DNA of 64,000 nucleotides from Halictus rubicundus (lineage: Eukaryota; Arthropoda; Insecta; Hymenoptera; Halictidae). A program made the translations under genes and the position numbers. Every line of letters starts with the position of its first letter. The stretch's first letter is position 1. The notes beneath the pieces are model-generated. The model saw nothing but the letters and a program-made list of their open reading frames with translations, did no database searches and had not been told where the DNA came from. Below are positions 34,800 through 45,349 of the stretch, piece after piece. Location: positions 8,466,310-8,530,309 of the forward strand of contig NC_135152.1 in NCBI RefSeq assembly GCF_050948215.1, read 5' to 3'.

Positions 34800-36515
34800 A
34801 AAATCAAAGTTTTACCTAGAACTGACGTCTATCGAGCGTAGACGTTAACCAATACTCTCCAATCAAGGTGTAAATCAGTGTAAAAGATCAATCAATGTAA
34901 ATAAACATGTTTGCCCTGTCGGTGACGGATAAGGTAGTAGTGGAAAAGGTGTTGACTATTTGTCCACCTGTTGGCGAGCGTAGTCCTTGACACTTTAATT
35001 GTCACGGCAGTGCGTACCGAAGTTCCAAGGAACGAAATCAATTTTTTAGCGGAACCTATAACTGACGAGTCAAAATTTGTTATAGTCACTGCTATTTTAA
35101 CTTTCTTATACCTCATAGGTCCTAACGAATTATCGATTTACTCTGTTTACCGGTTCTGTAAAAAACCGAAGGTGGCAGCCATAGAGTATGAACGCAACCC
35201 TAGACCAGAGCTTTCTCCCTACACAGTACAATTTTGTAAATTGAGGAGAGGGTATCGCAGTACTTTATGTACAATTGAAATTATATGAACATAAATTTGT
35301 ATCGTCATTTTGTGGAAGTTGTTCATCTACTAATTCATTCAGCAACAAATTGACTATTATCTACGTTTAATTATATTACCGGTCATTTTGACCGCGCACG
35401 GTGGAAATAGGCATACAAGAAATGTCGGCAGGTTTAGTGTTAACTCGGATAGTCGAAGCTCGCGATTGGTTTCGTTTCTCACGGACACGGACACGAGTTG
35501 AGAACCGCCGGATAAGACGGCGCCGAAGTCTGACGAATGGGCAGGATTTTGCATCGGCCGGATTTCTAATTACATCCAGCCAGAAAATCGTCGATCCGCC
35601 GCGCCGGTGCTGGCCCGGCGAAGCTTGCACGGGAACTCAATTCCGCGATGATGGACGGGCACGCGTCCCACAAAGTTGAAGACTTAATAAAGGCTTTCCT
35701 GAAACGGTTGCCTTGCCGGGCGAAGGGAATCACGATGGATAAGGGGAAGGTGGCGAATCAAGGGCCGAAGGTTCTCTCCCGTTTCCTACCACCCCTCCAA
35801 CCTCCTCTCCACCCACCCTTCCGAAAAGCAACCGTTGGATACACGTCGGACGTACATCGCGCCGATGGCCCCCGGGATACAATTCCGTGAAACGCTTTCC
35901 ACGGAATTTTAACGAGATAAGCGGTATTAATCCTACTTCGCTCGTAAAGTTTCAGTAATTTCTGCGGTAGACGACGCGCCTCTTGGCCTCGTACCGTCGC
36001 CCATTACAATTTCACTCTCGGCGCTCCCGTCTTTTACGTCGGCCGTGGCTCCAGGATTTTCTCGTTATGAGCGTGATTCGTCGTCCTCCACGTCGTACGG
36101 CTGCGATTAATTATTTGAAACCGGGAGGAACACGGGGGAACGCGTTCCAGTGATTCCTTATTGTCCGGGGTTCATGGTCGCGGCTTTCGACGACCGGGTA
36201 ACTGAATCCCTAACCCTTCTGCAACCTCAATGACGTACTCTGCATACTGCATTGTTTTTACAATCTTTATTTCTTGTGTTTTGAAAAGTTCTAAAACAGG
36301 CTTGAATATTTTTGAGAATTTGTCTAGGAATATTTATGAATGCTACCTTGCTTTGTTAGACGAAACAAAATTTGAATAAAAGAATGGAGAGAAAATGACG
36401 ATTGGTGGTTACTTAAAGATTTATTTATGTAATATACTGGCCATGAATCTCAAAGGAAAAAGATTAATCAGACCCCGTGATGAGTTCTGACATGTCTTAT
36501 AGAAACGACGAGATT
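34800..36515. other. Gene-free interval
   Basis: AT-rich to about 35380, then CpG-rich. At 35385-35439 lies GGTCATTTTGACCGCG... to TCGGCAGGTTTAGTG, ending at a TTAA (35440-35443). This matches one end of the TTAA family seen at 36.88 and 60.74 kb. No partner end was found. Confidence 0.4.
35649..35705 (+). repeat. Dispersed repeat pair, copy 1
   Basis: TGATGGACGGGCACGCGT, then CAAAGTTGAAGACTTAAT and AAAGGCTTTCC recurs almost unchanged at 37241-37297 (TGATGGACGGGCGCGTGT, CGAAGTTGAAGACTTAAT, AAAGGCTTTCC). The conserved block is about 57 bp, and neither copy has clear terminal structure. Confidence 0.7.
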
Positions 36516-36522
36516 GAATTTA

Positions 36523-36738
36523 CAGTGATTTCTCTATATATGTCGCCAAGACCTCGATGATAAATGTCGCGGAATTATCCCCACTATAGCGGGTTATACC
36601 CCGCAAGGGGCTGCAAACTCGAGAGGCCTCGGACTCCTCGGCCGAGGAGTGTAAACATAACACGCCTCGGGTATGTCTCCTGGACGATACATGACGCTGG
36701 CAAGACCGGTGTTGTTGACATATATCGAGAATTCACTG
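36523..36738 (+). mobile_element. TA-MITE copy 11, full length
   Basis: A 216-bp copy starting CAGTGATTTCTCTATATATG after TA and ending CGAGAATTCACTG followed by TG. It carries the central GCGGGTTATACCCCGC, GAGAGGCCTCGGACTCC, a short CTCCTCGGC duplication not seen in other copies, and CTCGGGTATGTCTCCTGGAC. Confidence 0.92.
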
Positions 36739-36844
36739 TGTTTAGATTTTGTGCGGTTCGTATTACAATATATGCTATACTAGACATATTTATTTCATCA
36801 TTTCCCACGAAAGCATCTTTATAATTTTTCAATTGTAAAATCTG

Positions 36845-36881
36845 GAACCGGTCATTTCGATCGGCGATGGTAGGTTTAGTG
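36845..36881 (-). mobile_element. End of a TTAA-type element
   Basis: It reads inward on the minus strand from TTAA (36882-36885) as CACTAAACCTACCATCGCC then GATCGAAATGACCGG. The element ends at 35.44 and 60.74 kb show the same CACTA...TACC and C-A-A-A-A-T-acc motifs. The opposite end was not found. A TA-MITE lies about 107 bp to its left. Confidence 0.5.
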
Positions 36882-36923
36882 TTAACCTTTGTAATTTAGC
36901 ATGCTGGTTCTACGCACGATGAA

Positions 36924-37101
36924 TAGACTGCTTTATGCAAAGTAAAAATTTTCCACCTGAATTGCAACAGACTGCAGTGAAATTTATTTTCTTCCGCAAT
37001 ATATTCAATAGGTTGAAAATAATGCGACAGTATTTTAATATTTATCTAATGTTTCTACTGTTTTACTATTTTTGTGACAAATGCATAAAATCCGCAGTCC
37101 A
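36924..37101. mobile_element. hAT-like MITE
   Basis: A 178-bp element. The left end is TAGACTGCTTTATGCAAAG (the CGGAT part is deleted) and the inverted right end is TGGACTGCGGATTTTATGC. The flanking octamers ACGATGAA (36916-36923) and ATGCTGAA (37102-37109) agree at 6 of 8 positions, supporting an old 8-bp duplication. Confidence 0.72.
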
Positions 37102-37240
37102 ATGCTGAAGCACAGAGAAATGCACGTTCCACCGATGTGCTGCTTCCTTGAGGGAAGTTATATTTGAAAAATTGGGGGTGGAACATTTTTTCGATGAGCC
37201 GTAAGAAACGAGGGGCGATCAATGAGAACGAGATCAGCTG

Positions 37241-37297
37241 TTGATGGACGGGCGCGTGTTACGCGAAGTTGAAGACTTAATAAAGGCTTTCCGGTAA
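37241..37297 (+). repeat. Dispersed repeat pair, copy 2
   Basis: The second copy of the block at 35649-35705, in the same orientation and 1.6 kb downstream. After AAAGGCTTTCC the two copies diverge. Confidence 0.7.
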
Positions 37298-37299
37298 TG

Positions 37300-38730
37300 G
37301 CGGCCGGAAGGTATGGCAAGAGTCAGAGCCCGGCGGAGGTAGATTGGATGGTTGATGGTGTGCATACGTGTCATCGCTGAAGCACACTAGCGCGAAAAGG
37401 CGTCGCTAGCCACCGCCGCGCCGCCGTGTCGGCGAGTGTGTATAGGGTTAAAACAGCGGAGGATCCGCAGGATAAAGGCGGGGCACCGGCGTTGTTCGCG
37501 TGAACGGTTAATAAAATTAGCGGAGATGAGTTCCTTGGCCGCGGCTATCGTGTACACTCGAGGACGTCCAACACCGGCGAACGACGGAAGTCGCGTTGGA
37601 AAGTTGTCGACAAGACGGGATTCGGGAACTTTACGATCTCTGATTATCCAGAGCAAAAGCTATCCCACGGAAAACCCATCATCCCGGCCCGAAGGATCGC
37701 GTTTAGCTTAATCTGTACGATTCCCCGGCAGCTTCTTGGGAAATATGTCGAGTCGGCGGCTTCGTCCCAACTTAAGTCCTTCGGAACGTTAGATAGGCGG
37801 GGTCAATTTCACCGTAAGACCTAATTCGCGGCTGTTACCACTGCGATACAAAATTCCATATAAGTTCCCCCATAACACGTAATAATTCATCGCACAACCA
37901 CCGAGAACACCACCGCAGCGCCTAATCAGACTTACGACATAGACAAGACGCGTTCGACTTTTCCTGTTAGCTTTTTATAACAGCAATTTTTATAACACCT
38001 CGATCGAACTGATAAAGATGCTTTTGGAAATTTTCTGCTACAACGTTCTTCCACCGCAACTTTTTAATGCATAAATTCGTCTACTTCCTGAAACTCTGTA
38101 ACGATATATCCGAAGATAAATTGGACCATTTTTAACGTTTTGTAAAATTATTTTGAGACAGAAGTTTAAAGAAAAAATGAGATTGACTGTATTAATACTG
38201 AATTTTTAAAACACAGATAGGTCGGAATAATTTTACATCTAGTGTCTATTACATCTTTTATTGTTGAATTTTTATTAAAATGGGAAAAGGTGTGGGAAGA
38301 AGTTGTTCACAATGTTGAGTTTTACAACATATTCGAAAATCATGGAAACCAGAAAGTAAATTGTTTTCCTGCTGTTTGACCTTGTTTATTTAACATAGTC
38401 CGTATCATGGACTGACAAATATTGTAAAACACAAATCCAGTTTATGAATGGAATAACGTGGACGTGGTGGTGCATGAATGGAAAGTTATGTGAATTTAGC
38501 GCCGCGCTCGCCCTGTTAATAAGTCATCTCTAGCTCAGAATAGCAAGTAGTACAAGTATAATTAACCTGAAAGTTACTTCGGAACATCTGGAATACGACA
38601 TGGTTATTACAGCGCTTGAAAGAAGGCCATTTGTTGTAATTCTCATAAATGACATTGTCTTTTTGTGAGTTCAAACTCGTGTCAAATGTTGACCAAAAAT
38701 AGGCCCTTTCGATGACCATAATAATAATAG
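37300..38730. other. Gene-free interval
   Basis: CpG-rich to about 37930, then AT-rich. A pair of frames of about 90 codons at 37387-37711 are open on opposite strands without a domain. Nothing else was recognised. Confidence 0.4.
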
Positions 38731-38731
38731 C

Positions 38732-38892
38732 ACACACTAATCAAACAAAGTCCTTATTTTTAATACATGAAAAAACATCAGCATCTAGACATTTACTTAA
38801 GAATTAAATTTCTATTATTCACAACAACACACTAATCAAATAATTCATTATTTTTAATACACGAAAAAACCATCAGCATCTAGACATTTACA
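38732..38892. repeat. Tandem duplication, period about 95 bp
   Basis: ACACACTAATCAAA begins at 38732 and again at about 38827. Each is followed by TTATTTTTAATACA(T/C)GAAA and CATCAGCATCTAGACATTTA. Two copies are present, with an ATTTCTATTATTCACAAC spacer in the first. Confidence 0.85.
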
Positions 38893-39435
38893 CTCCTTGG
38901 CTTAAGTTTTCACCTAAATTATAAATGGTCGAACAAAAGGCTCGGCGAGTATAATTCGGCCAATCTACGAAAAACCCCGAAAAATATTTCAACAAACAAA
39001 TGCCTAATGTTTCTCTTCAGCCGGGGCTGCGATGGTAACGTAATCTCGTGCGTCGCTCGACAGCCGGCGACGAAACAATACGTTACTGTTATCGCGAGAA
39101 CAAATATTATCTTATCGGTCCGTAAACCTTTATTTCCGCTCGCTCGGAGAACCGAGTCGTTCAGCCGCGGTGGGCCGCGCGTACTCGGTGTGGTTCCGTT
39201 TAGTCATCAATTTTTAATAAACCGTCCGACGTCCGCGATATCACGGGTCTCCGTTCTAGCCGACTTCTACTGCTCCGCTCGAAAAAACTTCATAGAATCG
39301 TAAAATTCGGCGTTTCGATATTTTTTCAGGTAATCAGGACCGGGGCGAGGGGTGCTTTCAAGGCAGCATAGGGAGACTGTGCCAACCGAGAGAGATCAGG
39401 ACTGACTTCCACGCTGTCGTTCGTTTCAACGGAGG

Positions 39436-39440
<5 letters not shown>

Positions 39441-39500
<60 letters not shown>
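39441..39500. repeat. (TC)n microsatellite with interruptions
   Basis: About 28 TC units with two TTTC interruptions, followed closely by a GACGACGACGACG tract near 39518. Confidence 0.95.
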
Positions 39501-39501
<1 letters not shown>

Positions 39502-39509
39502 GTCTCCGT

Positions 39510-40150
39510 TTGTAGACGACGACGACGACGGCACGGAGCGGAGGCGTGTGCACGTGCACGGTTAACTGTCTACGAGGTTTCCCGTGGAAAACGCGCGCGT
39601 ACAAACGATCCGGCGCGCTAGCTCGCAAAGACGGGAGGAGGCGAGCTGAAGAGGGCAGAGAGAGGATACGTTTCGGTCTGGCTCCGGTTCTGTCTCTCGC
39701 CATTACCCTCCATCCGCCATTCGTATCCAGTGACGTAGAAACGCTTCGCGACGAGACCCGCGCCACGGGACTGCGAAATTGCTTTACCGCCCCCTCGCGG
39801 GGTCTTTAATTTGGTTTACTAGCAGCCAGCGAGCCTCTACTCGCTCCGCAAACTTTGTCTTCACTTTTTCACTTGCGAAAATTACTTGACGAATCTCTCC
39901 CCGTCCGGGCAAAGGCGGCGCCCCGTACGACCGACAACGGGGAAAAACATTTTACTGCCCTTTCGTAGGCACACAGCTTACCGTCATGCGAGATAACAAT
40001 GGACGAAGGGATGATGGTTCGGCATTGAAAGCACCAGGACTTTCTTTAGCTGTACGCCGAGGATCTTTGTGCAAAATGAAACTGTTCCTTTGCGCGGAAA
40101 TAAAAACATTGTTTCTGTACATTTTGTGGATGCAAAAGTTAGATTTTGGT
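39510..40150. other. Gene-free interval
   Basis: CpG-rich to about 39950, then AT-rich. Frames crossing the microsatellite are artefacts. No gene was recognised. Confidence 0.4.
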
Positions 40151-40164
40151 TCGGTTTATTAACG

Positions 40165-40655
40165 GGTACAACGAATGAAAAATAAAATGAGATAGTAGTC
40201 AGTTTCAATTAATTTTACATTGCTTTTCAATGGCTTTTGTTACACGTGGCATGGTACAAGTGGATCAGCACTTTAGTAATCACTTTATACATATTTGATT
40301 GGTTTCATTTCCAACATATATGAGAAATATAAAATACGAGGGGTGTTACGGTGATAATACCACCTGTAGGCAGTTTTAGTTAATCGACTCGTATCGAGCA
40401 CCATTCAATTCTTTTTCGTTCACTCTTTACCTGTGTGTATTATCTACACACAATTCCATGAAAATACAATTAATGTACTACTTAATAGAAATATTTTTCT
40501 GTTTCAAAATTGACATTCTATAACTAAAGACTTCTTAATAAATCATTCGAAAACAGTAGCAATTTTAATCGGGTACAAACAAATCAGCCGCAGTAGCGTA
40601 ATCTATTTCGTTCGAACACGTCCGACCATAACCTGTTAATTCTACTTCTCGTGTC
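40165..40655 (+). repeat. Long core-repeat element, plus copy of an inverted pair
   Basis: Many ordered matches to the reverse complement of 47930-48465. They include AAAATGAGATAGTAGTCAGT, TTTGATTGGTTTCATTTCC, GAGAAATATAAAATACGAGG, GTTACGGTGATAATACCACC, AGCAATTTTAATCGGGTAC and AACACGTCCGACCATAACC. It ends around the family core TTAATTCTACTTCTCGTG (40638-40654). It is noncoding. I do not know the superfamily. Confidence 0.8.
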
Positions 40656-40912
40656 ATACAAATAAATGAAAGCTTGATCAATTTTCAAAGCCAATTTTCT
40701 CAAAAACGATGTCACGTTTTTACAGATTCTATGTTATATTTTCGACTTACTCCTTTTTGTAAAAATATCCCCTTTCTGTCAGATTATTATCAAAGTTAAA
40801 TAAACGCCACGAATTAACTTTTCAGGCACGACGCTCGATCCTTGGTTTCTTTCTAGGTACAATTAACGTTGTATGTCACAGATGTTACTAAATATTGGTT
40901 GATTTGGCATTT

Positions 40913-40968
40913 TCGTATGTGCCATAGTTATCAGCGAGGTATTTGTGACATATATGGAGAAAAGACTG
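40913..40968 (-). mobile_element. TA-MITE right-end fragment
   Basis: TTATCAGCGAGGTATTTGTG, ACATATATGGAGAAAAGACT, then G and TA. This is the right end of a minus copy of the TA-MITE family. The rest is absent. Confidence 0.6.
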
Positions 40969-40974
40969 TACTTT

Positions 40975-41925
40975 GAAGATAGGGATAGGGGTAGGGAAAT
41001 TTTCATGAAGATTTAAGAAAATAATTTCCGCAAAATTTGTCAACATACCGCGTATAAAAGAAATCGAATTAAATTGTTTTCTGGAAGAGATGAGCGTTCC
41101 CAATCGATTCCTGGCTGGATCCGCGTGGACTGGACCGTTTGTCCCATTTGCGGGAAGGAACGTGTTGGTCGTTCACGAAACTCCGTTACAGAGGTCCTTT
41201 GTCTGTCAGGTGCAGTAGCTTATTCGATGGCTCGGCGGAGGGAATTACCAACGATGAAAAGAAGAGGAAGGAACTTGTCGACACGACGGCCGGCCCGCGA
41301 ACGTCGAAAAGTCGCCTGTCCCGATTTTACGCGAAGTAATCTCTTTCCCTTCTCTCCGGCTCGCTTCATCCCTCTACCATCCCCTCTTTCTCTCCCCTCG
41401 ATCCTGTCTCCGTTTCTCCCTCCTTCGCCGCTCCAACGTCGGCTGTCCGTGAGACGGCCGAAGATTGGTTCTACTATAAGACGAGAGTTTGCAGTATGGC
41501 TCGATCGTCCTTTCCACGAAGGTCCGTGTCTTCCCGACGGGATATAAAAGAGCCTCTCCAGTGACCAACGTGGTCGTTTCAACGACAATACCTTTTACCG
41601 GCTGGCTATTCCCAACCTACCAATGACCCATGAACCGAAAGCTCACCGGCGAGCTTAGTAAAACCGTCCATCTCATTCGCTGTCCCGCGCACCTACCCTA
41701 CTTCCACCGAAACAATATTTTAGACGATTCGCGTGATCATGAATAGAGCGCGCGGCCTTATTCGTATATAGATCCCGGCGAAATTTGTTTGGAAACATGA
41801 ATCCTTTCATCGAATCCATTGTAAAAGGTTCAAATTGGAAAACGATCCAGTCTGTTAACGTGCAATATTTATTTCGCTTCTTTATACCAAAAACAATGTA
41901 GGAACGCCGAGACACGACGAATTTT
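40975..41925. other. Gene-free interval with a TATA-like motif
   Basis: CpG- and pyrimidine-rich DNA. GGGATATAAAAGAGCC at about 41540 is a good TATA-box match, but no transcribed frame, initiator at the expected distance, or splice pattern supports a promoter. Frames of up to 157 codons have no domain. Confidence 0.35.
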
Positions 41926-41935
41926 GGCATTACTA

Positions 41936-42109
41936 GACCGCTGTACAAAATCAAAATTGTCCCAAGTTTTAGAGGAAAATATATTTTCCCGTTTAATCAT
42001 CCGAGGGTGCTGAAAATAATGTGACAACACACACAAACTCTTCCATTGTCCTCCCAGTTTTGTATTTATCCTATTCATTTTTGTCATAAATACATCAAAT
42101 CAGCAGTCT
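41936..42109. mobile_element. hAT-like MITE, first of a tandem pair
   Basis: The left end is TAGACCGCTGTACAAAATC and the inverted right end is CAGACTGCTGATTTGATG. The flanking octamers GGCATTAC and ATCGTTAC agree at 5 of 8 positions. It is separated by only about 20 bp from the next element of the same family. Confidence 0.55.
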
Positions 42110-42130
42110 GATCGTTACATTTGCCTTTAC

Positions 42131-42372
42131 TAGACTTATACTTTGTTTATGCAATTTGCAGTTAGACTTGGACTTAGACTTTTTTTATGCAATTTGCAAT
42201 TTCTTTTAGAGGTATTTTAAGAAAGTGGAGTCAAATAAAATTTTATTTTCAGTGGCAGTAGCTTTTGTAGATCTGAAATAAATAAAAATTCTACTAAATC
42301 CTGACGAGTGTTATATTTTAACATTTTTTGAAAACTTTCAGAAGCCACAAGTGCATGAAGATCCGCAGTCTA
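42131..42372. mobile_element. hAT-like MITE, second of a tandem pair
   Basis: A 242-bp element. The left end is TAGACTTATACTTTGTTTAT and the inverted right end is TAGACTGCGGATCTTCATGC. The flanking octamers GCCTTTAC (42123-42130) and GCCATTAC (42373-42380) agree at 7 of 8. The left side has an internal duplication of a unit of about 45 bp containing TTTATGCAATTTGCA. Confidence 0.78.
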
Positions 42373-42384
42373 GCCATTACTATT

Positions 42385-44065
42385 GATAAAAATATTTTCC
42401 ATATCAGACATACGAATAGAACTTGTTTATTGGTTCCAAAAGTAAAGCAGTAGTAATAGAGACATTTTATTTTATGCAAATAGTTTTGATATAAATATTC
42501 TCTTCCAGACTGTCTGTATTCGGGAAGCATACAGTGATAAATTTTCGAACAATATTATTGAACGATTTATTTTATGGACAGACTTAAAAAGTCGTTTATT
42601 AATAAGGTTTTGATATAAGGAGTCTCGACTGTCTCGATACTTTCGATGGACCCCATAAGTCCAGTCTTCCCCGAACACACTGTATAATGGTAGGTTACGA
42701 TTATCGACAGCGCTGACCAGTACATTTATTATATCCTTTACCAGTTGCTTAAGTACGTCACTGGCAGAACCAGCCGAACGCGACTCTATTTCGCGGCCGG
42801 CGAAGATAATTAATGCAAATGGACCGGTGCGCGTAATCGCGAGATAATAAAGCGATCGTAGCTCAAGGAGGGTACTTCTCGGTGACACCGGTGAATTATG
42901 CGCGATCTCCTGGCCATTTCAGACGGTATTACCCTCGACGGCATAAATTTGTCTCCGGGTCCAGTGAAATTTCTTAAATCGTCAGGAAACGAGATTCAAA
43001 TGTCCTGGAACGAGACCAGAAACGAAAGAAGTATCGCGACTAATAAAGGGGCCTCGATAATACCAGAATTACGACCTCCTTCCGAGACGTTGTAACTTTA
43101 CAGATCTCGAGGAGAACGTTCAGACGCCATTGCTCATTCTATATTTATCAGATACACAGTGGCTCGCGAAAGCGTTCGACACATTAAAAATATTAAAGAA
43201 ATAAAATTTATTTTCTAAATATATATTAAAGATTTTCAGACAATAAATTTCAAAATCATTTTTGCACCTTATTTAGTAAGCCAATACTTCTAATTACTTC
43301 TAAGGGCGGGGCCAAAGGTTTAAAAGTTCGAACACTTTAGTGAAAATTTTATTTCATCTCATTTTCTTTCTCTTCGTACAGTAGATTTATACAAATACGG
43401 GTTTGTAAGTTTTTTCATTTTAAAATCACATTTTTGAAAACGAAGCAAAAGGAAACTTTTATCCAGTAAATACTTATTCCCCTGTATCTGGAGTAAGGAA
43501 CGAGTAATATCATATCTGGGATTACCTAAAATTTTCCAACGTGAATAGTTTATTCGAATACGTGGTACTATAGGATATTGAAGAAACCTTAACGAGGCCT
43601 TCAACTTCGCGGAGAACACGATGCGCAACAAAAGAGGTTCAGCTCGAATTTCCAAAAATTAGCCTGCCAGAATCTATATCTGCACAAACATCCGCAGTCA
43701 GCTCATTACAGCACGTCAGGTGGCAGCAAATACGAGTCGGTAACAATGCGAGCTTCAAGATGAGAATGTCCGTTAATAAGGAAAATGTCTCGTTGAAAAG
43801 TGCTTCTCCTTAGCCCCGGCCTCGCAGAAAGGCAAACCGTTTTCTCTCTCGCTCGAAGCGGCTCAAAGAGTGCGCCGTCAAAGCGGATCTTACGCGAGCA
43901 AGGCCACGGAGACGCGTAGACAGAAGACAAGAAGAGGGTTACCGTGGAAAATCTAAAGGAGAACGTGGAAGCTGGAGAATGCACCGGAAGCTTCCAAAAA
44001 GTGGCCAAAAACGAAGTAGAAAATTAACGTGAGAGAACCATACAATCGATACCCAGAGAAAGTTG
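42385..44065. other. Gene-free interval with loose repeat ends
   Basis: AT-rich DNA. CAGTGGCTCGCGAAAGCG at 43157 looks like a DNA-transposon terminus, but its partner was not established. A hAT-like right end (GCACAAACATCCGCAGTC) lies at 43682-43699 without a left partner. No gene. Confidence 0.35.
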
Positions 44066-44069
44066 AAGC

Positions 44070-44432
44070 ACATTGTTGTTTTTATTAAAGGAACGGTGAG
44101 AGTAAAGAAAGGACACTTCACAAAACAGTCGAGGATTCCGAATAGACAAGAAACAAGACTTTATTAATTATATCCGGACCGAAATTACAACCGTCGATGT
44201 CAGCGTGTCGCGTATACTTGAACACTAAAAATCTCGACACACCGAAAATACTCTACAGTCCGAATGCTTGAATCCTAATTTTCTGCTGCGGGGTCAGCTC
44301 TATTTATACAAAAATTGACTGGGCGGAGGTATCCGCTAACGGGGGAAAAATCATCCCTATTCGTTAGACGACTTGGGGGAGGAGGGTCTTCTTGATCCGT
44401 GGAGGAGAAAGTCACTCCCTCAAGTCGTTTTA
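44070..44432 (-). mobile_element. Possible solo LTR fragment (minus)
   Basis: Read on the minus strand there is TGTATAAATAGAGCTGACC (TATA-like, 44301-44308) and, about 140 nt downstream, AATAAAGTC (polyadenylation-like, 44160-44165). That is the order expected for the U3-R part of a retrotransposon long terminal repeat. The proposed edges (TG...CA) are guesses. No 5-bp duplication, primer-binding site, gag or pol was found. An ordinary promoter-like coincidence is also possible. Confidence 0.25.
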
Positions 44433-44766
44433 GTGCACTTCTAAAAAGTATACTCCCGGAGCAGCGCGTTTACGGTACCCTAAAATGGGCCTCTTAATTT
44501 ATGGCCCCCTCGACTGGCGCAGGCCAAGGGTAGTGCCAATTGCACGGATGGCCTGCACATGTGCTAGGACCCACTCTGTCCGTTCGGGGCCTTCGTTTAC
44601 CATTTTATGGCCTCCTTTTCCGTAGTCATTTAGGAAACGGCGGAAAAAAGGGAAAGCCTGTTTGAAAAAATATGCTAGGTAGTCGAGGGGCCATCTGTGT
44701 CGCTTGTAAATGCACGTGCATTTCTCACACACATATCAACAAAATACTCTGTTACTGCGGTGAACA

Positions 44767-44899
44767 CAGTGTTTACACGATACATGTCCAAAACACGGGT
44801 CTAGCCACGGACATATATCGGCTAGGAGATACTATTCTTTGATCCACGCCGAACGTAGAAAAAAACAGGGTTCTGTTAACATATATGGAGTAAACACTG
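44767..44899 (-). mobile_element. TA-MITE variant B, compact copy
   Basis: A 133-bp element starting CAGTGTTTACACGATACATG, with TCCAAAACACGGGTCTAG and TACTATTCTTTGATCCACG, ending TATGGAGTAAACACTG. The GTAGTGGGGATA half of the longer variant-B copy at 9314 is deleted. The termini are inverted repeats (CAGTGTTTAC). Confidence 0.85.
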
Positions 44900-45170
44900 T
44901 GAATTCAAAATGTTTATTTCATTTCAGACGTTGTTTGACCGTGAAGGTCATTATGTCGTATCCGAATAAATTCGTATGATGTAACAAAACATACACCATT
45001 CCATTTAAAAAATGGAAGATCACCTTCAAAAATATAGTGCAAACACAAAAAAAATTACATGTTACATAAAGTATGACGGCGTATAATAAGTATTTTTCAT
45101 TTTTTTCTAATACTTATTATTTCCAAGGAAAGCTAGTAGTAGTAGCTAGTAATGGCGTGAAAACCCTGTA

Positions 45171-45345
45171 TAGGGTGTGTAAAATGTAGGATGTGCAAAT
45201 GCGGGAATACGCGTGCTGTTAGATAAGAATCGTCTGCCGTGTCTGATCATGATCGACCAATTCTACTTCCAGCAGATACTAAAGCACGCAAACCTGACGA
45301 ATCTTTAAACTCGACTTTCAGCTTATTTTTCTATGCAGTATCACC
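45171..45345 (+). repeat. Core-repeat family copy
   Basis: It starts near TAGGGTGTGTAAAATG. The core at 45239-45269 reads GTGTCTGATCATGATCGACC then AATTCTACTTCC, followed by AGCAGATACTAAAGCACGC. The order matches the 11.1-kb copy. It lacks the TTACTCCTTCTTTTCGACT block. Confidence 0.65.
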
Positions 45346-45349
45346 CGGT

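Noticed and set aside
41540..41550. TATA-box-like GATATAAAAGAGCC
   Set aside because: It is a good motif match, but without an initiator at the expected spacing or any transcript frame downstream. Such matches are frequent by chance in 64 kb.
43157..43350. Possible Tc1-type element beginning CAGTGGCTCGCGAAAG
   Set aside because: A loosely similar inverted AGTGTTCGAAC lies near 43325, but the ends do not align well enough and no TA duplication was found.
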